Shown: positions 19,070 through 27,582 of the stretch, piece by piece
Layout of the letters: each line of letters starts with the position of its first letter
Numbering within the stretch: the first letter of the stretch is position 1
Assembly: GCA_021811085.1 (NCBI GenBank)
Contig: JAJZPQ010000026.1
Location: 1-48,489 of the forward strand
Length of the DNA: 48,489 nt
Reading direction: 5' to 3'
Source: Pseudomonadota bacterium
Lineage (GTDB): Bacteria; Pseudomonadota; Gammaproteobacteria; Burkholderiales; SG8-39
Notes under the pieces: generated by a model
The model's input: the letters and a program-made list of their open reading frames with translations, nothing else
Told to the model about the DNA's origin: nothing
The model's database searches: none
Made by a program: the position numbers and the translations under genes

Positions 19070-19771
19070 TCAACTTGCCTGCCGCTCCAGCTCCTCGAGC
19101 ACCACCAGCATCTTGTTCTCGAGGTGCTTGCGCAGCAGCAGCGGCAGCAAGGCCTTATCGCGCCGGATGAGCGCGTCGAGTATGCCCTGATGCTCCTCCA
19201 CCGCGTGGTCCCAGCGCTCGCGCGATAGATTCGCCATGTAGCGCGCACGGCGCACGTGTCCGTTCAAGGCGCGGTAAGTGTTGAGCAGCGCGGTGTTGCC
19301 GGTGCACTCGACCAGGCGCAAGTGGATTTCCTGATTGCAGCGGAAATAGGGCGCCAGTTCGCCGCGCGCATGATGCGCCAGCATCTGATAGTGCAGGGCA
19401 CGAATTTCGGCAATGTCGGCCTCGCTCGCGTTGGCGCAGGCGAGCTCGCCTGCGAGCGCTTCGAGCGCGGCCAGGAGCACGAACGTTTCGCGCACCGTGG
19501 CGGCCGTGATAGGCGTGACGATCGCACCGCGATTGGGCAGCAGTTCGACCAGCCCCTCGGAGGCCAGATATTTGATCGCTTCGCGCACCGGCGTGCGCGA
19601 GGTGCGCAGACGTTCGCACAGCACGCGCTCGTTAAGCTTCACGCCCGGCGCCAGTTCGCCCTGGATGATCAGATCGCGCAGCCGCTCGAGCACTTCCGCC
19701 GCCAGCAAGCGCGGCTCGACGGCAGTTGCGGAGCCCATCCCGGTGGGTAAATTTTGAATATCCTGATTCAT
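19070..19771 (-). CDS. GntR-family regulator with FCD ligand domain (FadR subfamily)
   Basis: A 233-residue regulator. The winged helix lies at about 25-90 (LRDLIIQGELAPGVKLNERVLCERLRTSRTPVREAIKYLASEGLVELLPNRGA, abbreviated by its family motifs TPVREA and LPNRG). The C-terminal FCD domain carries the metal/ligand histidines (NQEIHLRLVE and EEHQGILDAL). FCD regulators commonly sense organic acids. It is divergent from the aminotransferase/TctCBA/TRAP series, and the 184-bp gap holds matching inverted 12-mers (19781-19792, 19891-19902), which I take as its operators. Confidence 0.92.
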   Translation of the reverse strand: MNQDIQNLPTGMGSATAVEPRLLAAEVLERLRDLIIQGELAPGVKLNERVLCERLRTSRTPVREAIKYLASEGLVELLPNRGAIVTPITAATVRETFVLLAALEALAGELACANASEADIAEIRALHYQMLAHHARGELAPYFRCNQEIHLRLVECTGNTALLNTYRALNGHVRRARYMANLSRERWDHAVEEHQGILDALIRRDKALLPLLLRKHLENKMLVVLEELERQAS

Positions 19772-19780
19772 GTCGAGATC

Positions 19781-19902
19781 ATTTTGTATGCATAATACAT
19801 TTTGCCCGTCAGCCTGGCAATTTTAGTAATTATAAATAAAACAATACATTACGCTATGCATTGACTGTCTCCGCTGAATCATGATTCAATTGCATACAAA
19901 AT
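19781..19902. promoter_or_regulatory. Paired inverted operators and palindrome between gntR and the aminotransferase gene
   Basis: ATTTTGTATGCA at 19781-19792 recurs exactly in inverted orientation at 19891-19902. Each contains the TGTAT half-site seen in FCD-GntR operators; the left copy also forms TGTAT-N5-ATACA. A perfect 14-bp palindrome TGAATCATGATTCA occupies 19875-19888. The region is strikingly AT-rich for this window (about 19805-19860), as expected for divergent promoters. One site lies near the gntR start and the other about 55 bp before the aminotransferase start. Confidence 0.6.
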
Positions 19903-19955
19903 GCACCCGCCAGCAATACTGCAGTCCACTTCTTCCGCTCACAAGGAATACTGAC

Positions 19956-21161
19956 ATGGCCTTCAACAGTGGTCGCCATTTTCTGCAGATCCCCGGACCG
20001 ACCAATGTCCCCGACCGCGTGCTGCGCGCCATCGACTTTCCCACCATGGACCATCGCGGGCCCAAGTTCGGCAAGCTCGGGCTGGAGATACTCGACGGCC
20101 TCAAGCACGTATTTCAGACGCAGCAGCCGGTGGTGATCTACCCGGCCTCGGGCACCGGTGCCTGGGAAGCGGCGCTGGTAAACAGTCTGTCCCCCGGCGA
20201 CAAGGTCCTGATGGTCGAGACCGGGCATTTTGCCAGTTTGTGGCAGAAAATGGCGGGCAAGCTCGGCCTGCAGGTGGAACTGATAGCCACCGACTGGCGC
20301 CGCGGCGCCGATCCGGCGGCGGTCGAAGCCAGATTGAAGGAAGACCGGGCGCACGCGATCAAGGCCGTATGCGTGGTGCAGAACGAAACCTCCACCGGCG
20401 TCACCAGCCGCATTGCGCTGATCCGCAAAGCGATAAACGCCGCGGCCCATCCGGCGCTGTTCATGGTCGATACGATCTCCTCGCTCGCATCCATCGATTA
20501 CCGCCACGACGAATGGGGTGTGGACGTGACCGTGGCCGGCTCGCAAAAGGGGCTGATGCTGCCGCCCGGCCTGTCGTTCAACGCGGTAAGCGAAAAGGCG
20601 CGCAAGGCGGCGCAGGCGTCCAGGCTGCCCAAGTCCTATTGGGGCTGGGAGGAGATCATCGCGGCCAACAAGACCGGCTTCTTTCCCTATACGCCCGCGA
20701 CCAATCTGCTCTACGGTCTGCGCGAGGCGATCGCGATGCTGCGCGAAGAAGGCCTGCCGCAGGTGTTCGCGCGCCACGCGCGCCATGCCGAGGCGACGCG
20801 GCGCGCGGTGCGCGCCTGGGGTCTGGAAATCCTCTGCGCCAATGCCGAGGAGTACAGCAACACCCTCACTGCGGTAATGATGCCAGCCGGCCACGATGCC
20901 GACGCACTCAGAAAAACCATACTCGAAGCCTACGACATGTCGCTCGGCACCGGCCTGGGACGGCTCGCAGGCAAGGTGTTCCGCATCGGCCACCTTGGCG
21001 ATTTCAACGACCTCACGCTGATGGGCACACTCGCCGGCGTCGAAATGGGTCTGTCGCTCGCGCATGTTCCGCACCAACAGGGCGGCGCAGCCGCGGCGAT
21101 GGCCTACCTCACCGAAGCGGCGGCCGGCCGCAGCTCCGCCGCCAAGCTCAATGCAGCTTGA
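19956..21161 (+). CDS. Class V aminotransferase, serine/alanine-glyoxylate aminotransferase type
   Basis: A 401-residue PLP enzyme of fold type I, close to bacterial serine-glyoxylate aminotransferases. It opens with HFLQIPGPTNVPDRVL, the standard SGAT/AGAT start, and shows the dihydroxyacetone-like MDHRGPKF loop. The PLP-contact Asp is D172 (VDTISSLASI), and the Schiff-base lysine is K198 (VAGSQKGLMLPPG). The C-terminal part carries MSLGTGLGRLAGKVFRIGHLGD. The ATG at 19956 has AAGGAA upstream; 25 extra in-frame codons overlap the operator. It heads a same-strand series with TctCBA, suggesting glyoxylate or 2-oxoacid metabolism of the imported compound. Confidence 0.92.
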   Translation: MAFNSGRHFLQIPGPTNVPDRVLRAIDFPTMDHRGPKFGKLGLEILDGLKHVFQTQQPVVIYPASGTGAWEAALVNSLSPGDKVLMVETGHFASLWQKMAGKLGLQVELIATDWRRGADPAAVEARLKEDRAHAIKAVCVVQNETSTGVTSRIALIRKAINAAAHPALFMVDTISSLASIDYRHDEWGVDVTVAGSQKGLMLPPGLSFNAVSEKARKAAQASRLPKSYWGWEEIIAANKTGFFPYTPATNLLYGLREAIAMLREEGLPQVFARHARHAEATRRAVRAWGLEILCANAEEYSNTLTAVMMPAGHDADALRKTILEAYDMSLGTGLGRLAGKVFRIGHLGDFNDLTLMGTLAGVEMGLSLAHVPHQQGGAAAAMAYLTEAAAGRSSAAKLNAA

Positions 21162-21221
21162 CGCGCCCGATCCAAGTCAGATGAACGTACACCATCCCAA
21201 AATCAACCGGAGGACAGAACC

Positions 21222-22247
21222 ATGATGAAACTGACCCGCAAACTATTCAACAGGACGTCCCTGCTGCCGTTTTCGCTGGCGGCGCTCGCCTGCGTCGCGA
21301 CCCTGCCGAACCAGGCTTACGCCTGGGAACCGACGAAACCGGTGGAAGTCATCATTCCGGCCGGAGCCGGCGGCGCCTCCGACCAGATGGCACGCACCAT
21401 CCAGGGCATCGTGGTCAAGCACCAGCTGATGAAGCAGCCGATGCTGATCATCAACAAGGGCGGCGCGAGCGGGGCCGAAGGCATCATGGACGTGAAGGAT
21501 TCCAAGGGCAACCCGCATAAGCTCATGGTCGCGTTCTCCGCCATCTATACCTTGCCCATCGCGGTCAACCTGCCGTTCAACTGGCGCGACCTCAATCCGG
21601 TGGCGATGATCGCATCGGACGAGTTCCTGCTCTGGGTCAACTCCGACACCCCTTACAAGACGGCGAAGGAATATCTCGATGCGGCGAAGAAGGCGAACGG
21701 CGCCTTCAAGATGGGCGGCACGGGATCCAAGCGCGAAGACCACATCATCACCGTGGCGCTGGACAAGATCGCCGGCGCCAAGTTCACCTACATCCCGTAC
21801 AAGAGCGGCGGCGAGGCGGCGACGCAGCTGGTCGGCAAACACATCGACTCCAACGTCAACAACCCGAGCGAGAACATCGCCCAATGGCGGGCCGGTCAGG
21901 TGCGCGCGCTGTGCGTGTTCTCCGAACAGCGCATGGTGTACAAGGATAAGATCACCAAGGACCAGTCCTGGGCCGACATTCCTACCTGCAAGGAATCCGG
22001 TGTCGACGTGCAATACCAGATGCTGCGCGCGTTCTTCCTCCCGGGCGGCACCACTGCGGATCAGGCGGCGTACTACGCCGAGCTGCTGAAGAAAGTGACC
22101 GCCACGCCGGAATGGAAGGACTACGTCGCGAAGCAGGCGCTCAAAGAGGTGTATCTGACCGGCGCCGACTTCGTCAAGTTCCTGGAGAAAGACGAGGCCT
22201 TCCACAACAAGCTGATGCACGAAGCCGGATTCGCCGCGAAGAAGTAA
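21222..22247 (+). CDS. tctC: Tripartite tricarboxylate transporter substrate-binding protein (TctC/Bug family)
   Basis: A 341-residue periplasmic Bug-type receptor. A Sec signal peptide (about 1-34, ending NQAYA) is followed by the family's first binding loop PVEVIIPAGAGGASDQMAR and later MGGTGSKREDHIITVAL and FTYIPYKSGGEAATQL. Bug proteins bind carboxylates or other small organic acids and deliver them to TctAB. CGGAGG lies 10-15 bases upstream of the ATG. An imperfect hairpin follows the gene (22259-22294). TctB and TctA genes come next, so the system is complete. Confidence 0.93.
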   Translation: MMKLTRKLFNRTSLLPFSLAALACVATLPNQAYAWEPTKPVEVIIPAGAGGASDQMARTIQGIVVKHQLMKQPMLIINKGGASGAEGIMDVKDSKGNPHKLMVAFSAIYTLPIAVNLPFNWRDLNPVAMIASDEFLLWVNSDTPYKTAKEYLDAAKKANGAFKMGGTGSKREDHIITVALDKIAGAKFTYIPYKSGGEAATQLVGKHIDSNVNNPSENIAQWRAGQVRALCVFSEQRMVYKDKITKDQSWADIPTCKESGVDVQYQMLRAFFLPGGTTADQAAYYAELLKKVTATPEWKDYVAKQALKEVYLTGADFVKFLEKDEAFHNKLMHEAGFAAKK

Positions 22248-22258
22248 ACCCGCGCCTG

Positions 22259-22294
22259 TTGGGCGAAGGCGCGAAGCCGGCGCGTTCGCCTCAA
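22259..22294 (+). repeat. Hairpin between tctC and tctB
   Basis: TTGGGCGAA (22259-22267) pairs with TTCGCCTCAA (22285-22294) with one bulge, and CGCG/CGCG extends the stem inward. It has no U-tract. It lies 11 bp after the binding-protein stop, a position where such hairpins protect the upstream mRNA or attenuate the permease genes. Confidence 0.5.
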
Positions 22295-22318
22295 CCGGCG
22301 TGAGGAGGAGCCAATAGC

Positions 22319-22825
22319 ATGGAGCAGCAACATCAACGCAGCCAGCGCGGCCTGACCCACGCCGCGGCGGATGCGCTCACCGCGTGCGTCGTGTTCGCGG
22401 TCGGCGTGGTCATGATGATCGACAACCACCGCATCGGCGCAGGTTGGGCACCGGACGGCCCCGAATCGGGCTACTTCCCGTTTCGCATCGGCGTCATCCT
22501 CTGCATCGCCAGCGCCGTGGTCATGCTGCGGTCGCTGTTCGGCAAGGAGCGCAAGCGCGAAATCTTCGTTCCCTGGGATAAATTCAAACTGGTCCTGATG
22601 GTGCTGCTGCCAACGATCGTGTATGTGCTCGCGATCGAATTCATCGGCATCTACGTCGCCTCGGCGCTGTTCATCGGCGCATTCATGCGGGTGATGGACA
22701 AATACAGCTGGGTGAAGACGCTCTCGATCAGCATCGGCACCGGCGTGGTGCTGTTCTGGCTGTTTGAAATGCAGTTTCTGGTGCCGCTGCCGAAGGGGCC
22801 GCTGGAAGCCCTGTTCGGATACTGA
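22319..22825 (+). CDS. tctB: Tripartite tricarboxylate transporter small membrane subunit TctB
   Basis: A 168-residue membrane protein with four hydrophobic segments. The TctB pattern APDGPESGYFPFRIGVILCIASAVVML is present near residues 43-70, and the end is the typical short EALFGY tail. TctB supports the large TctA channel in secondary, ion-driven uptake. GAGGAGG is placed a few bases before the ATG. The gene is 71 bp from tctC and 24 bp from tctA. Confidence 0.9.
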   Translation: MEQQHQRSQRGLTHAAADALTACVVFAVGVVMMIDNHRIGAGWAPDGPESGYFPFRIGVILCIASAVVMLRSLFGKERKREIFVPWDKFKLVLMVLLPTIVYVLAIEFIGIYVASALFIGAFMRVMDKYSWVKTLSISIGTGVVLFWLFEMQFLVPLPKGPLEALFGY

Positions 22826-22849
22826 ACCTCACGCTCGGGGAATCGCCAA

Positions 22850-24364
22850 GTGGAAGAATTTAGTGCACTGTTTCACGGGTTCGCGGTCGCGCTCTCCTGG
22901 TACAACATCGGCATGATGTCGGTGGGCATCGTGCTCGGCATCGTCATCGGCGTGCTGCCGGGCCTGGGCGGACCCAACGGTGTCGCGATCCTGCTGCCGC
23001 TCACGTTCACGATGTCCCCCACCTCGGCCATCATCATGCTGTCGTGCATATACTGGGGCACGCTGTTCGCCGGCGCCATCACTTCGGTACTGTTCAACAT
23101 TCCCGGCGAAACCCATTCGGTGGCCACCACCTTCGACGGCTATCCTCTGGCGCAACAGGGCAGGGCGGGCGAGGCTTTGACCGCATCGTTCACCGGCTCC
23201 TTCATCGGCGCCTTCGTCGCCGTGCTGCTGATCACCTTTCTCGCACCGCTGGTCGCCAAGTTCGCGCTGGAATTCGGCCCGCCTGAATTTTTCGCCGTCT
23301 ATCTGCTCACGTTCTGCAGCTTTGTCGGCACCGGCAAGGATCCGGCGAAGACCATCATTGCCATGATGCTGGGCTTCGGCCTGGCGGCGATCGGCATGGA
23401 TACCGTGAGCGGTGAACTGCGCATGACGTTCGGCTGGTCGGAGCTGCTGCGCGGTATCGATTTTCTGATCGTGGTCATCGGTTTGTTCGGCGTCGGCGAA
23501 ATCCTGATCAGCATGGAAGAAGGCCTCGCGTTCGAGGGCAAGAGCGCCAAGATCAACATGAAAGTGGTGCTGGAAACCTGGAAGAAGCTGCCTAAGTACT
23601 GGCTCACGCTGATCCGCAGCTCCGCCATCGGCTGCTGGATGGGGATCACGCCCGGCGGCGCCACCGCCGCCTCGTTCATGGGTTATGGCATTGCCAAGCG
23701 CTTCTCCAAGGACGGCGACAAGTTCGGTACCGGCATGCTCGAAGGCGTGATCGCACCGGAGACAGCGGCGCACGCCTCCGGCACTGCGGCCCTGCTGCCC
23801 ATGATCGCGCTCGGCATACCCGGCTCGGCCACCGCCGCCGTGCTGCTCGGCGGCCTCATGATCTGGGGCCTGCAGCCGGGACCGCTGTTGTTCGTCGAAC
23901 AGAAGGACTTCGTCTGGGGTCTCATCGCCAGCATGTATTTGTCCAACATCGCCGGGCTGATCATCGTCCTCACCACGGTGCCCCTGTTCGCCGCGATCCT
24001 GCGCATCCCGTTCTCCATCATTGCGCCGATCATCATCGTGGTGTGCGCCATCGGCGCCTACTCCGTGCACAGCGCCATGCTCGACATCTGGTTCATGGTC
24101 CTGTTCGGCATAGTCGGTTACGTGATGAAGAAGCTCGACTATCCGCTGGCACCGATGGTGCTGTCGCTGGTGCTGGGCGACCGCGCCGAGGCGGCCTTTC
24201 GCCAGACCATGATGGGCTCCAAGGGCGACCTCGAGATCTTCTGGTCGAATTCGCTTGTCGGCTCCATCACCACACTCGCTTTGGTCATGCTCTTCTGGCC
24301 GCTCATTTCCGCCGCCTGGCGCCGGCTGCGCGGCGGCACCAAAGCAGCAAGACTAGCGGCCTGA
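22850..24364 (+). CDS. tctA: Tripartite tricarboxylate transporter large permease TctA
   Basis: A 504-residue polytopic protein with about 12 helices. The TctA hallmark GVLPGLGGPNGVAILLPLTF is at about 33-52 and is echoed in the second half by MGITPGGATAASFMGYG and PMIALGIPGSATAAVLLGGLMIWGLQPGP. It is the translocation channel of the Bug-dependent importer. The start is GTG at 22850, giving MEEFSALFHGF, the normal N-terminus. No terminator with a U-tract follows; a 7-bp hairpin lies at 24464-24482. Confidence 0.94.
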   Translation: MEEFSALFHGFAVALSWYNIGMMSVGIVLGIVIGVLPGLGGPNGVAILLPLTFTMSPTSAIIMLSCIYWGTLFAGAITSVLFNIPGETHSVATTFDGYPLAQQGRAGEALTASFTGSFIGAFVAVLLITFLAPLVAKFALEFGPPEFFAVYLLTFCSFVGTGKDPAKTIIAMMLGFGLAAIGMDTVSGELRMTFGWSELLRGIDFLIVVIGLFGVGEILISMEEGLAFEGKSAKINMKVVLETWKKLPKYWLTLIRSSAIGCWMGITPGGATAASFMGYGIAKRFSKDGDKFGTGMLEGVIAPETAAHASGTAALLPMIALGIPGSATAAVLLGGLMIWGLQPGPLLFVEQKDFVWGLIASMYLSNIAGLIIVLTTVPLFAAILRIPFSIIAPIIIVVCAIGAYSVHSAMLDIWFMVLFGIVGYVMKKLDYPLAPMVLSLVLGDRAEAAFRQTMMGSKGDLEIFWSNSLVGSITTLALVMLFWPLISAAWRRLRGGTKAARLAA

Positions 24365-24463
24365 CGCAGCGACAGGGCGCGGCCGATGCCGGCGTCCCGT
24401 TCCGATCATGGCGGCAACCGCTACGCGCTTGTTGCGGCGCAACGCCATCAGCTTTTATTTGTA

Positions 24464-24482
24464 AGGCTGCGCGCGGCAGCCT
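24464..24482. repeat. Hairpin in the tctA-dctP gap
   Basis: AGGCTGC and GCAGCCT form a perfect 7-bp stem around a 5-nt loop. It lies in the 226-bp gap between tctA and dctP. Just upstream is a GTTGCG/CGCAAC dyad (about 24431-24443) followed at some distance by TTTTATTT, a weak terminator candidate. The gap holds no ORF I would support and probably contains the dctP promoter. Confidence 0.4.
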
Positions 24483-24590
24483 AGAATACGCGCCAGGGAT
24501 CGCGCCGCGGACACCAGCTACACGGGGAAACCGGGGCGGCACGAAGCTCATAACGCGAATTCTAAATTGACCACACTGGAGGAACCACTC

Positions 24591-25592
24591 ATGAAGAAAT
24601 TCAGCTGGAAGACCACACTGCTTGCGCTCGCGGCCACCGCCGTCTGCGGCTCCGCATTCGCGGGCCCGATCACGCTGCGCGCTTCGCATCAGTTCCCGGG
24701 AGGCAAGGGTGATGTGCGCGACGACATGGTGCAGATGATTGCGCGCGACGCCAAGGCTGCGAATGTCGATCTCGCGATCCAGGTGTATCCGGGCGCATCG
24801 CTGTTCAAGCCGGAGCAGCAGTGGAATGCGATGGTCAACGGCCAGCTCGATATGACGCTGTTCCCGCTCGATTACGCCAGCGGTCAGGTGCGCGCGTTCA
24901 GCGCCACGCTGATGCCCGGCCTGGTGCGCAACTATGCGCGCGCCAAACGCCTCAATGATTCGCAGTTCATGAAGGACATCCGCGCGAAAATCGAGCAGGC
25001 CGGGGTCATCGTGCTGTCGGATGCCTGGTTCGGCGGTGGCATGGCCTCCAAGCGCAGCTGCATCCTGCAACCGGCGGACGTGAAAGGGCTGAAGTTCCGC
25101 GCCGCGGGTCCGACGTTCGCGCAAATGTGGCAGAGCGCCGGCGCCTCGATCGTGTCTGTGCCGTCGAACGAAATCTACAATGCGTTCCAGACCGGCGTGG
25201 CCGAGGGCACCGACACCAGCATGGGCAGCTTCCTTTCGTTCCGCCTGTATGAGCAGGCGAAATGCCTGACGGTTCCCGGCAACAACGCGCTGTGGTTCAT
25301 GTACGAGCCGGTACTGATGTCGAAGAAGTCGTTCGACAAGCTCAACAAGAAGCAGCAGGACGTGCTGATCGCGGCCGGCAAGAAGGCGCAGAAGTACTAT
25401 GAAGACAAGGCCGAATCGGTCGACGCGGCGACGATCAAGGCATACAAGGATCACGGCGTCGAAATCAAGAGCCTCTCCGACCAGGAGTTCGACCAGTGGA
25501 TCGAGGTAGCGAAGAAGAGCTCTTACGCCGAATTCGCGAAGGACGTCCCCGACGGCAAGAAACTGATCGACGAGGCGATGAGCGTCAAATAA
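24591..25592 (+). CDS. dctP: TRAP transporter solute-binding protein DctP
   Basis: A 333-residue periplasmic receptor with a signal peptide (about 1-22, ending GSAFA). The DctP fold is recognised from ITLRASHQFPGGKGD, the central VKGLKFRAAGPTFAQMW holding the carboxylate-binding arginine, and VPSNEIYNAFQTGVAEGTDTS. TRAP receptors bind organic acids, usually through an Arg-carboxylate salt bridge. The ATG at 24591 has TGGAGGAA upstream, deciding the start over an in-frame codon at 24567. A strong hairpin separates it from dctQ and dctM. Confidence 0.93.
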   Translation: MKKFSWKTTLLALAATAVCGSAFAGPITLRASHQFPGGKGDVRDDMVQMIARDAKAANVDLAIQVYPGASLFKPEQQWNAMVNGQLDMTLFPLDYASGQVRAFSATLMPGLVRNYARAKRLNDSQFMKDIRAKIEQAGVIVLSDAWFGGGMASKRSCILQPADVKGLKFRAAGPTFAQMWQSAGASIVSVPSNEIYNAFQTGVAEGTDTSMGSFLSFRLYEQAKCLTVPGNNALWFMYEPVLMSKKSFDKLNKKQQDVLIAAGKKAQKYYEDKAESVDAATIKAYKDHGVEIKSLSDQEFDQWIEVAKKSSYAEFAKDVPDGKKLIDEAMSVK

Positions 25593-25612
25593 TCCGCGCC
25601 GTACTGATGCAA

Positions 25613-25640
25613 GCGGTGGGCGGCCCGTGCCGCCCACCGC
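25613..25640 (+). repeat. Perfect 12-bp hairpin between dctP and dctQ
   Basis: GCGGTGGGCGGC (25613-25624) pairs without error with 25629-25640 around a CCGT loop. It begins 20 bp after the dctP stop. With no U-tract it is unlikely to be a full terminator. A stem this stable would block 3' exonucleases and could favour binding-protein mRNA over permease mRNA. Confidence 0.7.
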
Positions 25641-25682
25641 CCTTCCCCAATATTTGTGTGAACGGCCCCGCGCCGACAATTC

Positions 25683-26201
25683 ATGATTAAATTTGCCCAC
25701 GGCGTAAAGCTGATCTCCGAACTTTGCGGCTATTTCGCGGCGGCCCTGATCGCCGTTGCCGTCGTCATCGTCTGCCAGATGGTGTTCGTCCGCTACGTAC
25801 TGAACGAGAACACCATCTGGCAGACCGATTTCGTCACCTACAGCCTGGTCGCTGCAACTTTCGTCGGCAGCCCGTTCGTGCTGCTGACCCGCGGCCACGT
25901 CAACGTCGACGTGTTGCCGCAATACCTGGGCAAGCGCGCGCGCTACTGGCTCGCGCTGGTATCGACACTGATGGCGATGGCATTTTGCATCGTCATGTTC
26001 GTGCTCGCCTGGAATTACTGGCTCGAAGCGTGGAACCAGCGCTGGCTGTCCAACACCATGTGGCGCGTGCGGCTGTGGATACCCTATGCCTCGCTGCCGT
26101 TCGGCATGGGCATCCTCACGCTGCAGTACGTCGTCGACCTGCACAACCTCGTCACCGGGCGCGAGCCGCCGTTCGGCATCACCGTCGAGCGCCTGCCATG
26201 A
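25683..26201 (+). CDS. dctQ: TRAP transporter small permease DctQ
   Basis: A 172-residue protein with four membrane segments. The DctQ signature VFVRYVLNENTIWQTDFVTYSLVAATFVGSPFVL is clear (about 38-70), followed by the conserved TRGHVNVDVLPQ. It scaffolds the large subunit in the inner membrane. Its TGA overlaps the dctM ATG (ATGA, 26198-26201), so the two are translationally coupled. Confidence 0.92.
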   Translation: MIKFAHGVKLISELCGYFAAALIAVAVVIVCQMVFVRYVLNENTIWQTDFVTYSLVAATFVGSPFVLLTRGHVNVDVLPQYLGKRARYWLALVSTLMAMAFCIVMFVLAWNYWLEAWNQRWLSNTMWRVRLWIPYASLPFGMGILTLQYVVDLHNLVTGREPPFGITVERLP

Positions 26202-27514
26202 GCCCGGGCGAACAAGGGGCGATCGTCCTCGTCGTAACCCTGCTGATCCTGCTCTCGGGGGCACCGGTCGCCTTCGGCCTGGGCGCGCTCTCGATCGCGT
26301 TCATCGCCATCTTCCAGGGCTTCGACGCGCTGCACGTGGTGGCAGAGACATTTTTCGCCGGGCTGAACGACTTCACCCTGGTATCGATTCCGATGTTCGT
26401 GATGATGGGAGCCGCAATCGGCTCCTCCCCCGCGGGCAAGGACCTGTATGAAGCGCTCGACCGCTGGCTCTATCGCCTGCCCGGCGGCCTCGCGATTTCC
26501 AATCTGGGCGCCTGCGCCATATTCGCCGCGCTGACCGGCTCTTCACCCGCCTGCTGCGCCGCGATCGGCAAGATGGGCATCCCGGAGATGCGCCGGCGCG
26601 GATACCCCGACGACGTCGCGACCGGCTCGATCTGCGCCGGCGGCACGCTCGGCATCCTGATTCCGCCCTCGATCACGTTCATCCTCTACGGCATCGCCAC
26701 CGAGACTTCGATCGGACGCCTGTTCCTCGCCGGCGTATTGCCTGGATTGATGCTCACCGGCCTGTTCATCCTGTGGACGCTGTTCATCATCTGGAAAAAG
26801 GGATTCCGCTCGCACGCGATCGATTTCCGCTACAGCTGGAAGGAAAAATTCCAGTCGATTCCGAAGATCGCGCCTTTCCTGGTGATTATCGCCGGGGTGA
26901 TGTACGTGCTCTACGGCGGCGTCGCAACGCCGTCGGAAGCGGCCGGCGTCGGCGCGGCGATGTGCGTGCTGATGGCGCTGGTGATCTACCGCATGTGGCG
27001 GCCGAAGGCGTGGTGGGCGATCCTGCGCGACACCACGCGCGAATCGGTAATGATCCTGACGATCATCGCCGCCGCGGTGCTGTTCGGCTACATGCTGACC
27101 TCGCTTTATCTGACCCAGACGCTGGCGCAGGCGATCGCCGACATGCACGTCAACCGCTGGGTGTTGATGGCGATGATCAACGTGTTCCTGCTGGTGTGCG
27201 GATTTTTCATTCCGCCCGCGGCGGTGATCCTGATGACCAGCCCGATCCTGTATCCGATCATCAAGTCGGCCGGTTTCGATCCGATCTGGTTCGGCGTGAT
27301 CCTCACCATCAACATGGAAATCGGCCTGATCCACCCGCCGGTGGGCCTGAACCTGTACATCGTCAGCTCGATCGCGCCGGACGTGCCGGTCACGCGCATC
27401 ATGTGGGGCACCATTCCTTACGTGCTGTGCATGATGCTGGCGATCGTGATCCTGTGCATGTTCCCGGAGATCGCGACCTGGCTGCCCAATCACATGATGG
27501 GTGGCGTCCACTGA
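26198..27514 (+). CDS. dctM: TRAP transporter large permease DctM
   Basis: A 438-residue permease with about 12 helices. Family motifs: LSGAPVAFGLGALSIAF near the N-terminus, IPMFVMMGAAIGSS, GSSPACCAAIGKMGIPEMRRRGY, and GTLGILIPPSITFILYG; in the second half NMEIGLIHPPVGLNLYIVSS. It carries out Na+-coupled solute import with DctP and DctQ. Its start overlaps the dctQ stop. A CoA-transferase gene follows 68 bp downstream. Confidence 0.95.
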   Translation: MSPGEQGAIVLVVTLLILLSGAPVAFGLGALSIAFIAIFQGFDALHVVAETFFAGLNDFTLVSIPMFVMMGAAIGSSPAGKDLYEALDRWLYRLPGGLAISNLGACAIFAALTGSSPACCAAIGKMGIPEMRRRGYPDDVATGSICAGGTLGILIPPSITFILYGIATETSIGRLFLAGVLPGLMLTGLFILWTLFIIWKKGFRSHAIDFRYSWKEKFQSIPKIAPFLVIIAGVMYVLYGGVATPSEAAGVGAAMCVLMALVIYRMWRPKAWWAILRDTTRESVMILTIIAAAVLFGYMLTSLYLTQTLAQAIADMHVNRWVLMAMINVFLLVCGFFIPPAAVILMTSPILYPIIKSAGFDPIWFGVILTINMEIGLIHPPVGLNLYIVSSIAPDVPVTRIMWGTIPYVLCMMLAIVILCMFPEIATWLPNHMMGGVH

Positions 27515-27582
27515 AACCGCGGCAGCCCCGCGCCGGCCCCACCGCTTAAAGCCACACTCCTTTTCTCAGAAAGCCTGATCCC

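Noticed and set aside
15212-19228. Very long (1338-codon) plus-strand open frame.
   Set aside because: It is the antisense shadow of the YdiJ-like dehydrogenase and DsbA-family genes, whose motifs are unambiguous. Its product is rich in Arg, Gln and His without domains, as expected from GC-rich antisense frames.
22829-24070. 413-codon minus-strand frame over tctA.
   Set aside because: The product is a His/Asp/Arg-rich low-complexity string and lies wholly opposite the well-supported TctA permease.
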